DNA from: Actinotalea subterranea
Lineage (GTDB): Bacteria > Actinomycetota > Actinomycetes > Actinomycetales > Cellulomonadaceae
NCBI RefSeq assembly: GCF_008364845.1
Contig: NZ_VTTP01000013.1
Span: 1-64,000, forward strand
Length of the DNA stretch: 64,000 nt
Reading direction: 5' to 3'
The notes under the pieces are model-generated. The model made no database searches, had not been told where the DNA came from, and saw only the letters and a program-made list of their open reading frames with translations. Below, in pieces: positions 61,540 through 64,000 of the stretch (position 1 is the stretch's first letter; each line of letters starts with the position of its first letter). A program made the position numbers and the translations under genes.

Positions 61540-62838
61540 TCAGAAGCCGTACCCGTCGTTGGACTCGATGTTCGCGTCGATGTCGTCGACGGCCTGGTTC
61601 AGGGTCGACTGGACGTCCGCGCCGTTCATGATGTCCTTCGCGGCACGCTCGAAGGTGCTCGAGATCACCGGGTAGGCAGGTGTCGGCGGGCGCTCGAGCG
61701 CGTACTGCTGCGAGAGCTCGACGAAGGGCTGGAGCGGGTCGCCCGCACCGAAGTTCGCCGAGAGCTCCTCGGCCTCGGCGGTCGCCGGGATCACGACCTG
61801 CTTGTCGGCGAACGCGGCGATGTACTCGGGGGTGAAGCTGAACTCCAGGTAGGCGCGGGCGCCGTCGGCGGCGTCGCACGACTCCGAGATGCCCCACTGC
61901 CACGAGCCGCCGCCGATCGTGGGGCCCGTGCCGAGGTCCGGCGGGGGCAGGATCAGCAGGTCGTCGCCCACGGTCTCGAGGGAGTCCATCGCGTTCCACA
62001 CGCCGGTGTAGCTCAGCGCGGCCTCGTCGTTGTTGAACTCCTCGTTGCCGATGGTCCCGGCGTCGCTCGCGAGCCCCCGCTCGAAGAGGCTCTGGAACCA
62101 CGTGAAGAACTCGACCGCCTCGGGTCCGTTGAGCGCGCCGTCGGCCGTGAGGAACGTGTCGCGGTCGATGAGGTCACCGCCGGCGCTCTGGAGCATCGGC
62201 GAGTACGCGTACGGCCACCACTCGCCGGTGTCCTCCGCGCCGATGTCCAGCGGCGTCGCGTAGCCCGCGCCCTGGAGCGTCACGAGCGCCGCGTCGAACT
62301 CCTCGAGCGTCCAGGGCTCGGCGATGGTCGGGATGCGGATGCCGTTCGCGTCGAGCACGGACCTGCGCGCGAACACCGACAGCGCGGCGTCCCAGTACCC
62401 GGCCGAGTAGACCTCGTCCTGGTAGCGGCCGACGGCCGTGGGGAGCAGCGAGTCGATGATCGCCTGGTCGAGCTCGAGGGGCTGGATGTAGCCCGCCCAC
62501 GCCCAGTTGGGCACGATCGGGCCGTCCATGTCGAGCAGGCACGGCAGGTCGCCCGCGGCGGCGCCGGCGACGATGGCGTCGTTGTACGCGCCCTGGGGGA
62601 ACGACTCCATGACGACCTCGTAGTCGTCCTGGGACGCGTTGAAGTCGGCGACGATCGTCTCGTAGACCTCGAGCTCCGCGGGGTTGCCCGCGGAGTGCGT
62701 CCACATGGTGATCTCGGCGGCCCCGCCGTCACCACCACCACCGTCGTCGTCGGACTGCCCGGCCTGCCCGCAGGCGGCGAGGGTCGTGGCCAGCACGGCC
62801 GTGGTGGCTAGCATTCCGGTGAAGGACTTGCGACTCAT
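61540..62838 (-). CDS. Sugar ABC transporter substrate-binding lipoprotein (propeller-hydrolase locus)
   Basis: This 432-residue binding protein has a lipobox LAAC (Cys about 23) followed by an Asp/Gly-rich linker (SDDDGGGGDGG). The mature CUT1 domain begins ITMWTHSAGNP. ATG 62838 follows GAAGGGA; an upstream in-frame start at 62871 lacks such a site. It leads the importer operon ending in the propeller hydrolase, so a short fructoside or related sugar is a plausible ligand. Confidence 0.9.
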   Translation of the reverse strand: MSRKSFTGMLATTAVLATTLAACGQAGQSDDDGGGGDGGAAEITMWTHSAGNPAELEVYETIVADFNASQDDYEVVMESFPQGAYNDAIVAGAAAGDLPCLLDMDGPIVPNWAWAGYIQPLELDQAIIDSLLPTAVGRYQDEVYSAGYWDAALSVFARRSVLDANGIRIPTIAEPWTLEEFDAALVTLQGAGYATPLDIGAEDTGEWWPYAYSPMLQSAGGDLIDRDTFLTADGALNGPEAVEFFTWFQSLFERGLASDAGTIGNEEFNNDEAALSYTGVWNAMDSLETVGDDLLILPPPDLGTGPTIGGGSWQWGISESCDAADGARAYLEFSFTPEYIAAFADKQVVIPATAEAEELSANFGAGDPLQPFVELSQQYALERPPTPAYPVISSTFERAAKDIMNGADVQSTLNQAVDDIDANIESNDGYGF

Positions 62839-62889
62839 CGTGATTCCCTTCTGTGGGGCGTCGACGGGCAAGGTCGGCGCTCCGGCTCG

Positions 62890-62911
62890 GTGGCCGCTGG
62901 GAGGCGGCCAC
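62890..62911 (-). terminator. Terminator-like hairpin after the LacI gene
   Basis: GTGGCCGC and GCGGCCAC pair perfectly around a six-base loop, nine bases past the LacI stop on the minus strand and 52 bases before the binding-protein start. It likely ends the regulator transcript, so the importer operon would have its own promoter in this gap. Confidence 0.6.
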
Positions 62912-62920
62912 GGGGTTGTG

Positions 62921-63979
62921 TCACACCCGCCGTCGGTCCGGGTCCCGGACCGACGGTGGGCCCACCGACTCCCGACGGATCAGCGGGCACGGCATGAGCA
63001 CCACGCCGTCGTCCTGCGTCGGGCGCTCGCGTTCGCCGAGGAGCACCTCGACCGCCCACCGGCCCATCGCGTGGTGCGGGAGGGCGACGGTGGTCAGGCC
63101 GGGGTCGAGCTCGGCGGCGATGAGCTGCTGGTCGTCGTACCCGACGACCGACAGGTCGCGCGGGATCTCGAGGCCGTGGCGCCGCGCCGCGGCGTACGCG
63201 CCCATCGCGATCCGGTCGTTGAAGCAGAAGAGCGCTGTCGGGCGGCGGTCCGCGGGCAGGTCGAGCACCCGGGAGGCGGCCTCGGCGCCGCCGGCCGCGT
63301 CGGAGCGGCCCCGGACGTGCAGGGCCGGGTCGGCCTGGATCCCTGCGCGCTCGAGCACCTCGAGGTAGCCCTGGTGGCGCAGGCCCGACGCCTCGGGCGG
63401 TGGCTCCTCGTCGATGTCGACGTAGGCGATGCGTCGGTGCCCGGCGTCGACCAGGTGCTGCACCGCTGCGACGGCCCCGCCCCGGTCGTCGGGGACGACC
63501 GCCGGGAAGCCGCCGCCGGCGGGTCGGCCGTCGAGGAAGACCGTGCCCGGGGGCAGGCCCTGCGGGAGGTCGGTCACGACGCGGTGCCACATGCACGCGT
63601 AGACGAGTCCGTCGACCTGCTGGTCGAGGAGTGCCGCCACGGCCTCCTGCTCGAGCTCCCTGTCGCCTCCGGTGCTGACGAGGAACAGCAGGTGGCCGTG
63701 CCGGCGCGCGGTCTCCTGAGCGGCCTCGACCATGCGGACCGCGTAGGGCGTCGTGGCGATCCGGTCGGAGATGAGCCCGATGGTGTGGGTGCGGCGGGTC
63801 CTCAGGCTGCGGGCGAGCCGGTTGGGTGCGTAGCCGGACTCGAGGGCCGCGCGCCGGACCCGTTCCTGGGTGCTTGCCGGGATCCGCTCGGCGGCCCGGT
63901 CGTTGAGGACGAGCGAGACGGTCGCGGTGGACACGCCCGCGAGCCGCGCGACCTCCTTGATGCCGACCCGTGTCGTCAC
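62921..63979 (-). CDS. LacI family transcriptional regulator
   Basis: This 352-residue regulator has the helix-turn-helix IKEVARLAGVSTATVSLVLN (about 7-26), a hinge region and a sugar-binding domain ending LIRRESVGPPS. The GTG at 63979 has GGAGGAG upstream. It precedes the fourth importer operon on the same strand and most likely represses it. The sensor shares short segments with the LacI protein at 3276. Confidence 0.92.
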   Translation of the reverse strand: MTTRVGIKEVARLAGVSTATVSLVLNDRAAERIPASTQERVRRAALESGYAPNRLARSLRTRRTHTIGLISDRIATTPYAVRMVEAAQETARRHGHLLFLVSTGGDRELEQEAVAALLDQQVDGLVYACMWHRVVTDLPQGLPPGTVFLDGRPAGGGFPAVVPDDRGGAVAAVQHLVDAGHRRIAYVDIDEEPPPEASGLRHQGYLEVLERAGIQADPALHVRGRSDAAGGAEAASRVLDLPADRRPTALFCFNDRIAMGAYAAARRHGLEIPRDLSVVGYDDQQLIAAELDPGLTTVALPHHAMGRWAVEVLLGERERPTQDDGVVLMPCPLIRRESVGPPSVRDPDRRRV

Positions 63980-64000
63980 ACGCTCCTCCTCGTCGAGGGT

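Noticed and set aside
1-64000. tRNA, rRNA, CRISPR arrays, transposases, integrases
   Set aside because: No cloverleaf-like sequence, rRNA segment, regularly spaced repeat series or mobile-element protein was seen on either strand by reading. A covariance-model scan was not possible.

Overview
The window is very GC-rich DNA, densely packed with genes, from an actinobacterium. It carries many glycoside hydrolases, secreted lipoproteins with actinobacterial-type lipoboxes, LacI/ROK/TetR/MarR regulators and leaderless starts. A Micrococcales polysaccharide degrader of the Cellulomonadaceae type is the most likely source; this is inferred from gene content, not proven. I saw no rRNA, tRNA, CRISPR array or insertion sequence. 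No gene-free stretch exceeds 300 bases.

Layout. (1) 48-4295: a sugar ABC importer (binding lipoprotein and two permeases) with its LacI regulator. (2) 4577-6166: a secreted GH64 beta-1,3-glucanase with a C-terminal ricin-type lectin domain, closed by a perfect 16-bp terminator stem. (3) 6332-9352: a membrane protein, a divergent MarR/VOC pair with twin operators, and a ferric-reductase-like flavocytochrome. (4) 9440-25414: three modules that each combine an ABC-2 exporter with a NarL/DesK-type two-component system. They are interrupted by a VanZ-like gene and by a sigma factor/hydrolase/acetyltransferase group. (5) 25563-29257: aldo/keto reductase with HxlR regulator, acetyltransferase, an SDR-like protein without its catalytic lysine, and a small unknown protein whose stop overlaps the start of (6). 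(6) 29254-30090: a 5'-truncated GH31 remnant without its catalytic nucleophile.

(7) 30154-41668: a beta-glucan utilisation locus with a ROK regulator, a secreted 944-residue GH5 enzyme, a second sugar ABC importer, a cytoplasmic GH5 and a GH3. In the secreted GH5, three discoidin-like domains are inserted inside the catalytic barrel. The likely division of labour is depolymerisation outside, import, then hydrolysis inside. (8) 41723-44380: an atypical cytochrome P450, a TfoX-N protein and a second aldo/keto reductase. (9) 44495-52244: two divergent groups around a third sugar importer, with three esterases of different families (CE7, cinnamoyl-esterase-like, HSL-like) and a PucR-like regulator. 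This suggests import and de-esterification of acylated oligosaccharides. (10) 52257-56732: two GT4 glycosyltransferases, a DMT-type membrane protein and an alpha/beta hydrolase. (11) 56763-58501: TetR regulator and SGNH hydrolase. (12) 58556-63979: LacI regulator, a fourth sugar importer and a GH32/68-type five-bladed propeller hydrolase.

None of the four sugar importers has an ATPase gene nearby, so they probably share an MsiK-type ATPase encoded elsewhere. The nested GH5/discoidin architecture and the three clustered exporter/two-component modules are the most unusual structures in the window.
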